Shown here one piece after another: positions 50,901 to 62,900 of a DNA stretch of 64,000 nucleotides (its first letter is position 1; the number at the start of each line of letters is the position of its first letter). The DNA comes from Gavia stellata (Eukaryota > Chordata > Aves > Gaviiformes > Gaviidae): assembly GCF_030936135.1 (NCBI RefSeq), contig NC_082598.1, positions 28,142,687-28,206,686 of the forward strand, given 5' to 3'. The notes under the pieces were generated by a model. That model was given only the letters and a program-made list of their open reading frames with translations, did not search any database and was not told where the DNA came from. A program made the translations under genes and the position numbers.

Positions 50901-53900
50901 AATCCAAGGGGAAATGGTTAGTGACCTGCTGCACCACTTAGACACCCACAAGTCTATGGGACCGGATAGGATCCACCCAAGGGTACTGAGGGAGCTGGCA
51001 GAAGTGCTCACCAAGCCACTTTCCATCATTTATCAGCAGTCGTGGCTAACCGGGGAGGTTCCAGTTGACTGGAAGTTAGCAAATATGATGCCCATCTTCA
51101 AGAAGGGCTGCAAGGAGGATCTGGGGAGCTACAGGCTGGTCAGCCTGACTTTGGTGCTGAGGAAGGTTTACAGAGCAGATCATCTTGAGTGCCATCAGCA
51201 GCACGTACAGGACAACCAGGCGATCAGGCCCAGTCAGCATGGGTTTATGAAAGGCAGGTCCTGGTTGACTAACCTGGTCTCCTTCTATGACAAGGTGACC
51301 TGCTTAGTGGATGAGGGAAAGGCTGTGGATATAGTCTACCTAGACTTCAGTAAAGCCTTTGACACTGTTTCCCACAGCATTCTCCAGATGACACCAAGTT
51401 GGGTGGGAGTGTTGATCTGCTCGAGGGTAGGAAGGCTCTACAGAGGGATCTGGACAGGCTGGATCGATGGGTTGAGGCCAGTTGTATGAGGTTCCACAAG
51501 GCCAAGTGCTGGGTCCTGCACTTGGGTCACAACAACCCCATGCAACGCTACAGGCTTGGGGAGGAGTGGCTGGAAAGCTGCCCTGCGGAAAAGGACCTGG
51601 GGGTGTTGGTTGACAGCCGGCTGAATATGAGCCAGCAGTGTGCCCAGGTGGCCAAGAAGGCCAATGGCATCCTGGCTTGTATCAGAAATAGTGTGGCCAG
51701 CAGGACTATGGAAGTGATTGTACCTTTCTGCTCGGTGCTGGTGAGGCCGCACCTCGAATCCTGTGTTCAGTTTTGGGCCCCTCACTACAAGAAGGACATT
51801 GAGTTGCTGGAGCGTATCCAGAGAAGGGCAATGAAGCTGGTGAGGAGTCTAGAGCACAGGTCTTAATGAGGAGCAGCTGAGGGAGCTGGGGTTGTTTAGC
51901 CTGGAGAAGAGGAGGCTGAGGGGAGACCTTACCACTCTCTACAACTGCCTGACAGGAGGTTGCAGAGAGGTGGGTGTTGGTCTCTTCTCCCAAGTGACAA
52001 GCAATAGGACAAGAGGAAATGGCCTCAAGTTGTGCCAGAGGAGGTTTACATTGGATAGTAGGAAAGATTTCTTCACTGAAAGGGTTGTCAAGCACTGGAA
52101 CAGGCTGCCCAGGGAGGTGGTTGAGTCACCATCCCTGGAGGTATTTAAAAGACTTGTAGAGGTGGTGCTTAGGGACTTGGTTTAGTGGTGGACTTGGCAC
52201 TGTTAGGTTAATGGTTGGACTTGATGATCTTAAAGGTCTTTTCCAACCTAAATGATTCTATGATTCTACTAGTCCTGCATTTTGAAATACCAGATTTTTA
52301 ACAGCTGTGGTTTTCAAATTGGAAATTACAGATGTGAGCATTTTAGAAGGCTGTCAGTGTGAGCTTAGGTTGTCTCGTATTTTGCCTTAGTGATGTATAA
52401 CTTGCATAATTTCTGTGTCACTTCTCAGTTAACTCTTCAACCTGAGAACGCTTAATACTCCTATCTGTGGATAGGAAGGACTTAGATAATTTGGGATATA
52501 TGTAACAATTCTGTAGCCCGTCATAATTTAAATGCACCAGTTCATGAACATTGTAATTCCTTCCATTTAAAATATTTTTTACTGGTGAATCTGGCTTTTT
52601 AGAGAAATAACTTCAAGGGTTCTTGCTATGATAACCCCTATATTCCTCCATGTGTTTTAGTGGTTTTTTTCCTTGTTAATGATGATACACAGAGGAGATT
52701 ACGTGAGTAGCAGCTCAATATTTAAAAAGCGTAATCTTAGTTTTAAATAAAATCCAAATGTTGTGGTTTGTACAATTTCTGTGGGCTGTATGATTGCAAT
52801 CACAAGATTAGCTATTGCTCAGGTTAAATTAGTTATTTTTTGTAGATGTATATTGTACTTAATCTTTGATCCTATAAACAGTATAGGTAGTGCTAATGCT
52901 TTTGAATTACTTTGTAAAATAAAGATTTTTACCAGCTCTTGGACAAAGGTGTTTTGCCTAATGAAACAAACAAAAAATGGTCTAGTTACAGAGGGAATCC
53001 TTCCTGTAGTCAAGCAAGGAAGACTTTTTCTAAAATGAATCTTGATAAAGATCTTTTCCTGAAGACATCCAGTATTTACTCATAAGTACATAAATGTTCC
53101 TTGACTTGTATATTTGGAAGCTATAGTGCTGGACCACATGGAAGTTGTGGTTGCCTGTGTATTTAGCAGTTTGTTGTTTTTCAGATTGACTTGAAGAATG
53201 CAGACCCTGAAAGAGTTGAAAAACAAATTGAGAGGCTGTTTGATATCCCTATAGATGAATGTGTAAGGGTAAGATCTCTTAAAGTTTTATAATATGGCTG
53301 ATTGTATAACTGTATCTACTTTGTAGCTAATGAAAGACATGTACAGGTAGTAAATCAACAGGGTGTCATCTGTCTTCCTGTCTTTTTCTGACGTACATGT
53401 ATTTCTTTAAAGTTTGTCTCCTGGAAGACAAGAGTGGAGAATGTACTTCTCGGTTAAAAATTCTAGTATGTCTTGATGAATGGCATCAGATAGATGTTAA
53501 ATTATTTCTGATTGTGAGTCCATAAATTGTTTTCATTTTACCATAACAATAATTGCTATTCAGGAGAGGAAAAAAATGTTACAGAATAATTTATAATCAA
53601 ATAAGTGTTTTGTAGTAATAACATTCTAAAGTGTGCTTCAGAGTGCTTTTATGGGTAGTATTATCTGTGGCCACCAAAACTGTCTAAGTAAATGTGACAC
53701 TATTTAATAGATACTATATGAGTGTAAGACACGTGTTATAAAATCATTGTTGGACTTGTTTTAGATTTCTGCTAAACAAGGAACAAATGTTGAAAAAGTT
53801 CTTCAAAAGGTCATTGAGAAGATTCCACCGTAAGTCTATATTTAATTATGAAACCATGTAAGGTTAATTAGGAAACAATGAGTTGTATGTATACAGTATT

Positions 53901-56900
53901 GGCAGTAGTTTTGTACTTGAATATTCATCGGACTTAAAATCAATACTTCATAAAGGGGTATGAGCGAAATCTAGTGTTGGAGCTGGTTAAGTCAGTTTCA
54001 AATTGCAAATCAGAAAAAATAATACCAGATTTGAGATGCCTTTTAAAAAATGAATGTGTGAATATCACCAGAGAAGACTTCTTTATTCTTAGGAAGTGGG
54101 AGAGGAAAATTAATTCAGTCTGAAACGAAAGATTGAGAGGTGAGCCACTAAAGGTGATACTTCTGTGACTGTTTCTATAGCTTCCATGAAACCCAGTGTT
54201 TGAGGATGTGTGCTGTTACTCCTTTTGAACGTTGCATTGTTAAAATAAAGGTAATTGAAATCTGCTGTATTTAGTTTCATGTCCTGAACCCAACCTTTAA
54301 AATAGACTTTTATTTAAGAACTTCGTGATATAGCTGTTAAATGACAGTTGTTTCAATCAGCATATTGCTTTTCATTCTTTTTTCCTACTATTAGCTAATA
54401 ATTGTAGTCCTCGTATTAGTTAGTAACTATAGTTAAAAAAACCACAATGAAAATACGAGATTAGGTTTCTGTGAAAGATGGCAAAACCAAAATATCAGTG
54501 ACTTTTTTTTTTTTAAACTCAGCTGTTGGAATGCAACTGGAATTTTTGTTGTTCCCCATAATACGATATTTTAAGCATCAGGTTCACCTGTTGTGAAATG
54601 GGTATGATGGATATACGTTTGTTTTTGTTCTGTTTGTACTGCTGTTGTACATGGGGGAAATAAAATGCAAAGATTTGCTGCATAATTCATAGTGAAACAC
54701 TGCAACGATGTCTAGTATGTGGTTACTGAAAATTACTCCGTAGTTTTAGCTACATTAATATGGAAGTTTTTGGGGTGGGGGTGCTTGCTCATTCAATATT
54801 GAATGAAAAACATACTGCTTAATATATTGTTTTAAATTTTTTGTGACAGACCCCAATGTAATACTGCTGATCCATTGAAAGCCTTAGTGTTTGACTCCAC
54901 CTTTGACCACTATCGAGGCGTCATAGCTAACATTGCACTCTTTGGTGGGGAGATTCAGAAAGGGCATAAAATTGTGTCTGCACACACAAAGAAAAGATAC
55001 GAAGTTAATGAAGTCGGAATTCTGACTCCAAATGAACAGCCAACGCATAAGCTGTAAGTAAAAATTTCTTACAGTGGAACAAATCATAAATTGGTGTAAG
55101 TTTTAAAATCCTGCATTTCTGTTTGATTTTTGCTTTGAGTGGTAAAGGCTGGGAGATACCTGTGGTTTTTTTTCTTTTGGTGTGGTTTTTTATTATTATT
55201 ATTTGTAATTTAATGCTCAATGTCAGTTTTTTTCATTTTTTGGGCATGCTGAGGCAGAAGCTTTTGGGGACTGCTTTTTGGGCACTGTTAGGGGGAGGAA
55301 GCCATTCTGTCATCTATAGTACATGGAATATCTGGACAGCTAGTTTTTTTAAGACTAGCATTTGATATTCTTATTCAGCTGTCCAATTTATTTCTAGGAA
55401 CTGCCTTGTTTGAGAGTGGAAGGGAATGGGGCTTCATCTTAGTTATTGCTGCAGCATATTTTGAGGGTGGAAAACTTAAAATCCATGAATGCAACAGCTT
55501 CCAGAAACTGGCTTCTCATGGCAACAGTGGGAAGAAAATCAGGTACTTAGAACTAGTGGAGAAGCTTTATCAGTTTGCATCCAAGTATGTGTTAATGACC
55601 TCCTTGGGAGATTCTCAGTGAGACTACCTTACTGGGTGTGGTGGGTTGAACCCAGCCGGCAACTAAGCACCCAGCCAGCCATTTGCTCACTCCCTCAACC
55701 CCAGCGGGATGGGGGAGGGAGTTGGAAGAGCAAAAGTGAGGAAAGTCGTATGGGTCAAGATAAAAACAGTTTAATAAGTGACGGAAAAAGAAAATAAATA
55801 AAAACAAGTGATGCAAAGGCAATCAATTACTCACCACCTCCCACAAGCAGACCGACGTCCTGCTGGTCTACAAGTAATGGCCACCTTGGAAAGACTACAC
55901 TCCTTGTTTTTTATTGCCAAGCATGATGTTACACGGCATGGAATATCCCTTTGGTCAGTTCAGGTCCTCTGTACTGGCTTTGTCACCTCCCAGCCTCTTG
56001 CCCACCTCTAGCCTATTTGCTGGGGGCGCAGAGTGAGAAACAGAAAGCATTCACGCTGTGCAAGCACTATTCAGCCATAGCTAAAACATTGGTGTGTTAT
56101 CAACACCGTTTTAGTCACAAATCTAAAATGCAGCACCATACAGGGCTCCTATGAAGAAAGTTTACTCCATTCCAGCCAAAACCAGTACACAGTACCCAGT
56201 GCGTTTTTTATCTGCCGTGGGTTCCTCTCCTAACAGCATTATGTGCTGATGGAAGGCATTTGTCTTTTGTTGTTTATGCCACTTAGTATATGAAACTTGC
56301 TGTGCTGGCAGCTGGCGACTGTTCTGGTTCTGTCTCAGATCCCTGAGAACTTCCCTCTAGCTCCAGCTTTCAAACTGGGAGTAGCACAGAATTCAAAATC
56401 CAGAACTATGAATGTATGATTTAACTGTAACTTCTTCATCTTGATAACCATGTTTCCATAATTATTGTGAAATCTTTTTTCTTTTAAAAATTAGCAATTG
56501 TTTAATTTTAGTTAACTATGGTAAACTACCAAAGCTAATATTCAGAATGATTCTGAAATAGAGCTACTTGAGTCAACAGATAGTTTGTCCCTTGAGACAA
56601 AGCTCACAACTCAGAGGAGAAATAACTTGAATCTGGCTTATGGGCTTTTGGGGGGGGTGGGGGGGTGGGTGTGATTTATTTGAATTTCTGACTAAGCTAA
56701 GTCAAGTAGGAAAAACAGTGGAAATACTGATAATGCCAAGAAGCATGTCCATATAATGCCAATTTTATTTAGATATGCTGGACAAGTGGGCTACCTGATT
56801 GCTGGAATGAAAGAAGTAACAGAAGCCCAAATAGGAGACACACTGTTTTTGTATAAACAGCCAGTGGAGCCTTTGCCTGGCTTTAAGTCAGCGAAGCCAA

Positions 56901-59900
56901 TGGTTTTTGCAGGTGAGGAGTAAACTGATACAAAGTGGAATTACTTTTTTCCAGTAAGAAGAGTAAGAGAGCTATCAGAACTTCTAAAATAATATAGGTG
57001 TATATTAAGAGTTGTGAGGATGAGAATATTGGCAAAGTTAAGCTACAGAGGCACATCATTTATATAGTTTTGTGTAATTTTCTCTGTGACCCAACAGACT
57101 AGATTCATAATAGTTGCAGACTGGTTTTGGATGAATGCAAGACTGACATGTATTTTTAGCCACAACTATTGCTTCTAATGCCAGTAAATTCTTGATAGCT
57201 GGAAAAAAAGGGTTGAGACTTTAAAAAATGAAGTCCATTTATTGGGATTCTTCATCTTGATAACCATGTTTCTGTAATTATTGTGAAATCTTTTTTCTTT
57301 TAAAAATTAGCAATTGTTTAATTTTAGTTAACTATGGTAAACTACCAAAGCTAATATTCAGAATGATTCTGTAAAATATTTGACTCTTTAAGCTTCAATA
57401 GTTCTGTTGAGCTGTTGCCACCAGCTTCATTAGTTCCTACAAATGCTATGGAAGATGGCTTTAGAAAGAAATAAATTCTGTAAATCACTTTCTAGACTTG
57501 TGATGGAATGTGTAAAACTCAGTTGAAGTCTCATGGACATTATACTTTCTGTCAGTGAAAATAGAAAAAGTGTAATGCTGTAAATTTTTTTGTGTGCATG
57601 TGTGTTGCCTATTGGTATAGAGCAATTTTCTGAACACATGGTGATGTGAAAAGTGGTACATTAGAACCTATTTCAGGCAGTAATTATACAGACAGCTGCT
57701 TTGTATTAATTTCAAAAAATTATAGAAACATTCACAACTTTGATGTGGCAAATTTTTTTTTTTTGCTGTTCATGCTTAACCTTTGAAGGACCATCTCAGT
57801 GAAGTTTGTCTGCTTATTCATTTATGCTTAAGATAATGTTTACGCTGCAGCCCACAATGGTTATACTCAATTGTGCATCTTCCACAACTGTGAAGGATTA
57901 GATGAGTACAGTATCCCTACCATTATGGTTTGAATGTTAATTCCTGGGTTTTTTGAGGTAATCTAGAACTTTATTACATTTTAATTTTTTTTTTTTAAAA
58001 AATCCTTGTATTGTTTTTCACATTTTAAAAAGTTGGAACAAAGTAAGCTATTTCTGATTTCATTACTGTGTTCTTGGTAAAAGGCATATTTGAAAGCTAA
58101 GTATACACTAGATAAAGTTCTCTATCACATGACTTCTATCTAATATGTTTTGATAGGAATGTATCCTGTAGATCAAACAGAATATAATAATCTCAAAAGT
58201 GCTTTGGAAAGGCTGACATTAAATGACTCCAGTGTAACTGTTCATCGTGACAGTAGCCTTGCCTTAGGAGCTGGATGGAGGTGAGGCTTTTATACTACTT
58301 TCATTTTTGGAACTATTCATAAATTGAGAATGCAGGTTTAAGTCAACTGAAGGTTGAATTAAAATGAATTCAAGATTAGGAGCTTTAATTCAAATTAGTG
58401 GTAAGTAAAGATCAAAAGCATTTGATTTTTCTTACGTTCTGTATATGTGCAGAGTATGCAATTTGTTGTGATTGACAGTTTTTGTTCTCAAAGACTCATA
58501 CTATTCAACTCTAGGATCATTTAGTCTTTTGCAGATTGTTTGCTGTGCCTGATATTGCCAGGCTAGCAGTGTGAACATGCTGGAGGGAAAAAAAGCCCAC
58601 TGTGAAATTCCACGGGTTATACAAACACTTTTACCAACAGGATATTTTTTTTCCAGGTTGGGTTTCCTTGGTCTCTTACATATGGAAGTTTTTAATCAAC
58701 GTTTGGAGCAAGAGTATAACATGTCTGTTATTTTAACTGCACCTACGGTTCCTTATAAAGCTATTCTTTCTTCAGCAAAGTTGATAAAGGTGTGTTAAAT
58801 TTATTACAGCTTTATGTAAATAGCAGCTTAAAAGCCTCCTATAATAAACATCTACACTTTGTTTTTAATGTGGACTAGTACTTTATGGTAAACATTACAA
58901 ACACGAGCATTTAACTTAAAAATTTTTTTTAATGGAGGGTTTTTTTAAAGAATTTTAGGTTTCCTTCCCCCTTCCACTTCAAGCACTCTCTTCTTATGTC
59001 TTACACCTGTCCTTGAAAATGGGAATGAAGGATACATTTCGTGTTATATTCTTTTAAGTGTGTACTGATTGGACTGAGTTTAAAGCAGGCGAAATAATCT
59101 CCCAGGCTTTATCAGTCAGAAAATATTAACATTTTTAGGAGTAGCTTGTAATGCTGCTGTAGGCTGGCAGGGGCTGGTGAAGACAAGTGATTTTTGGTTG
59201 TGGTGAAACAGGCATGTACAAACTTCACTGAACTGGGTGCAAAGAAAATTACTGTGAGTTTAGAGAGAGAGTTGGAGTTACGAGCACCAGCTGACAGAGG
59301 AGGCTGCAAATAGGTTGGCTCCTTGTTATCCAACATGTACCTCTAAACACTGCAGAAAATGTGTAAATTCCAAACAGCTTGTATAAGAAAGGTTGCTGTA
59401 CTTGCAAAGCGTAAGGCATAGACCCTTTTTATATCCAGTTATTTTGGTTTCTTGCTTAGGCAGCGTAGCAGCTATGAATGACGCAGTTGACACCTTTTGG
59501 TGCCTAAGTGATTCTGGATTGCTGATGTGGGACACTGTTTTCAAACCGTGTTGGAAGTTGGGTCATTGCTCAAGAACATTGCCTTGTCAGTGGAAAGTGA
59601 TATGATCACTTGCTGTGGTGTGTGTGGGGTGTTGTGTGTACATGATAGGAAACATGACCTTCCTTTTATTCTTATTTCAGAAGGGTAACTCCAGCCCCTA
59701 TCAGGATGTTGGGCTAGAAAAAAATAGGTCATGAAAGCACTTGCACAGGAATCAAAAACTTAATTTCTAAGCCCACTTTGGCCTGTAAGGGAGCCTGAAC
59801 CCAAAGTTCTACTTAGAGAAGAACGTCCCCATCACCAAACTCCAGAAGACTTGGAGCAGGTCTTTTGCTGAAGTTGTCCCTTATACCTTATAGGATCAGG

Positions 59901-62900
59901 ACGGAGTAAGAAGGAAGCAACTAGTCCTAGTTCTAAGCACTTCTGTTTAAAATTCACTGGATAAAATTCTTAACAAAAAAAAAAAAAATTTCCTAGTGAA
60001 AAGTCATTCCTATAATCTTTCTATATAATAATATTTAAAGATATGCTGATCAGGGACTTCTGTATGTGATGTAGAAATCTCTTTCAAAATTGTGCTTGGT
60101 ATGAATTTGGGTTGCATAATTCACAAGCATTTCCAAGCAATTGAAACATTTTTTAGCATTTTTTTCAATGCTATATTTGTCATCTTTGCTATCCAGTCTA
60201 CTTATTTGTAAAATTACAGTATCTGTTTTGTTTGTTTGTTTTCAGGAGTATGGTAAAGCAGAGATTACTATTATCAACCCTGCTCAGTTTCCTGATAAAC
60301 TTTCAGTATCTGAATATTTGGAGCCAACTGTTCTCGGTACTATTGTAACACCTCATGAATATATTGGGAAAATAATTGCTTTGTGTCAGGTTGGTATATA
60401 GTTTTAGTTTTGTCATTTGGATTTTTAAGCTCTTCATACTTAAAGTGAAGATACTATTGAAGAGTATCTTTGACAGTAATTATTAAATATTTTTGAAAGA
60501 AAATATTTTAAACTTTTTATGTGTAAAATTACTTCTGAACTACAAAATCCTTATACTGGAAGTTAGTGATGAAGCTCAGTGACAATAAGTATCTGGTCAA
60601 GCATCCTGTACTAGACAAATTCATAGCTAGTTCTGTTTTCCTGAAAGAATGGAATCTGCAGCAGGGGAATAAGATCTGTTGTTTTCTAGACATCTATTCA
60701 CGGAAATATGACTTCTGTTAACCCATAATGAGGCTTCATATGTTTCCAGTACTTCACTGGAGTACACTTATGGTGGTGATGGCCAAACACATTTCTCCAA
60801 GTGTTTTGAAGTAATTTTAACGAATAATGTTTTAACTGCTATGCATATTGTCTTTATACTATTTCTTCACAATACTTAGCTTTTAACATTTCGAAATACA
60901 TAATACAAAAGAGTACAGTACTTATATGTCAGTACAGTAAAGTATAAGATCTATTAAAAAAATTCCTAAAATAACTTTTAAGAACACCCTTCTGGCAGAA
61001 GAGAAGATGAGCCTGCGAGTCCTAGTGTGTAATACTCCAATGTATGTGAAAATCTAATTTCAGTGAGATTTTTATGGCCAAATAATTAGACATTTAAAAG
61101 GCAGCAGAAAGCAGAAGCTGTTAAGGATTTCAGAAATTCAGCTTTTAGAGAGGGTAGACTTGAATCATTTGTCCAGTTAAGTTACAACCACTTCATTTAT
61201 TATGGTGCTGCAGTTTGTTCTAGGACTTTAGCAAACTACCAATGAGAAAGTTACTTTGGGGCTTGAAGTATGGGAGACTGGGTAGCTGTTTATTTTAATT
61301 TGCTTTGTATTTATTTGTAGAAAACTTCTGTCAAGGGGAACTGAAACCATTTTTATTTGTCTAGGATCGTAGGGCAGTCCAGAAGGATATGTTGTACATT
61401 GATGAACACAGGGTTATGCTAAAATACCTCTTCCCACTGAATGAAATTGTGGTGGATTTTTATGATGCTCTTAAGTCTCTGTCTTCTGGTTATGCAAGGT
61501 AACCACCTCTCCTGCTTCCCTGCTTCCCCCCCCCTGCCCCTTAACCCTGAGGGGTGAATGAAAAAAGATCTGAGAAGACGACATGGAAGAGCACAAGTGA
61601 AGAATATTGTTTTATGATGGTGCTGCAAATTGAGTCTTACTTCACCTTTAATGAATTAGATTTACTGTGAAAATGGATGTAAAATAAATCTGAAAAACAC
61701 TAAAAGTGCACCACTACCTAATAATCATTTGGTGATGCATGTATTTTTCAAGTGTGACCTGTAGAGCGGCACTTGCTCATCTAGATGAGTAAGATCTAGA
61801 TCGTTCTTACTTGTCTGAAGTGACAATGGGCATTTTCTATCAAAGAATCCCTGAAAATGTACTTCCTACTGTATTGTCTCTTGGTGGAAAAGGGAAAATA
61901 ACCAAATACTGATTCTTTAAAGCTAGTAAAAACAATCAACAAACTATATTTAAAACAAACAACACTTACTTTACTTATATGCTTTATTATGGGTATAAAG
62001 TAAATTATCTGTATTTTGAGGCAAGATGTTCTGCTGTGGGTGGATTCTACAAACTCAAAGGCTAGAGCAATGCTTAGCTGTTTGTGAAGAGCCTTTGAGA
62101 GTTTAATGGAAGGAAAAATGTTGCATGGCTTACGCCACAGGAGACTCAATAGCTCTTACAAACCTGGTATGTAGACATGCTGTTAATAAGATATAATAGA
62201 TTTTTGACAGGAACTGGTATATCTGATTACGTTATTCATTTTATAAGCATAAAAATGAATTTTATTGAAGGGCTGAATTCGGTTTGAGTTTGTGTTTTCT
62301 TAAATATGCCTTATAAAGGTAAGGTAAGATGTGTTTTGCCTGGGTTTGTGTATATTTGAAATAGAAGCATAAGCAAAAGTAGGGAGGCAAGGACAGGTAG
62401 AAGAAACAGGGCGCTGGAGATTTTGAATTTTCTCTCAGGATCTAGCTTTCCAACTAATAAAAACCAATCTGTTTATCAAGAAACTATCTCATGAGCAGAA
62501 TTATGCTGGGTTCCTTTGATTCAGGTGTGATTACAAACAATGTTGCGTTGTCTTATTTCTTGATTTTTCTTAATTGACTCCCTAATGTTGTTTGTAGAAC
62601 ATACATATATCTCTGCATCTCCTTCATTTTAAGAATTTTTGCAAACTGACAGAGAGACAGCAAGGCCCATACCTACCGAAGGAGAAACATGGTTTGGAAA
62701 TGAAGAGGAAAACTTTGTTGTCAGAGAGAATGATAATAGGGGTCAGAGAGAGTGATAATAGGGGTCATATAAAATGAGAGGAAGGGAGGAAAACAATCCA
62801 GTGTTAATGTTTGATTTGTGTGACATCAAGGATGTTTACTGTTCAAAAGCTGTGTTAAAGCTCCAGGCAACAAAACCCTTTAAGGAACTTAGAGCTGACA

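Larger units (their letters stand above)
55054..56772 (+). other. GUF1 intron 8
   Basis: 1,719 nt. Contains an LTR (55637-56189), the first copy of a 124-bp direct repeat (56432-56555) and a G-rich tract (56650-56670). Confidence 0.88.
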
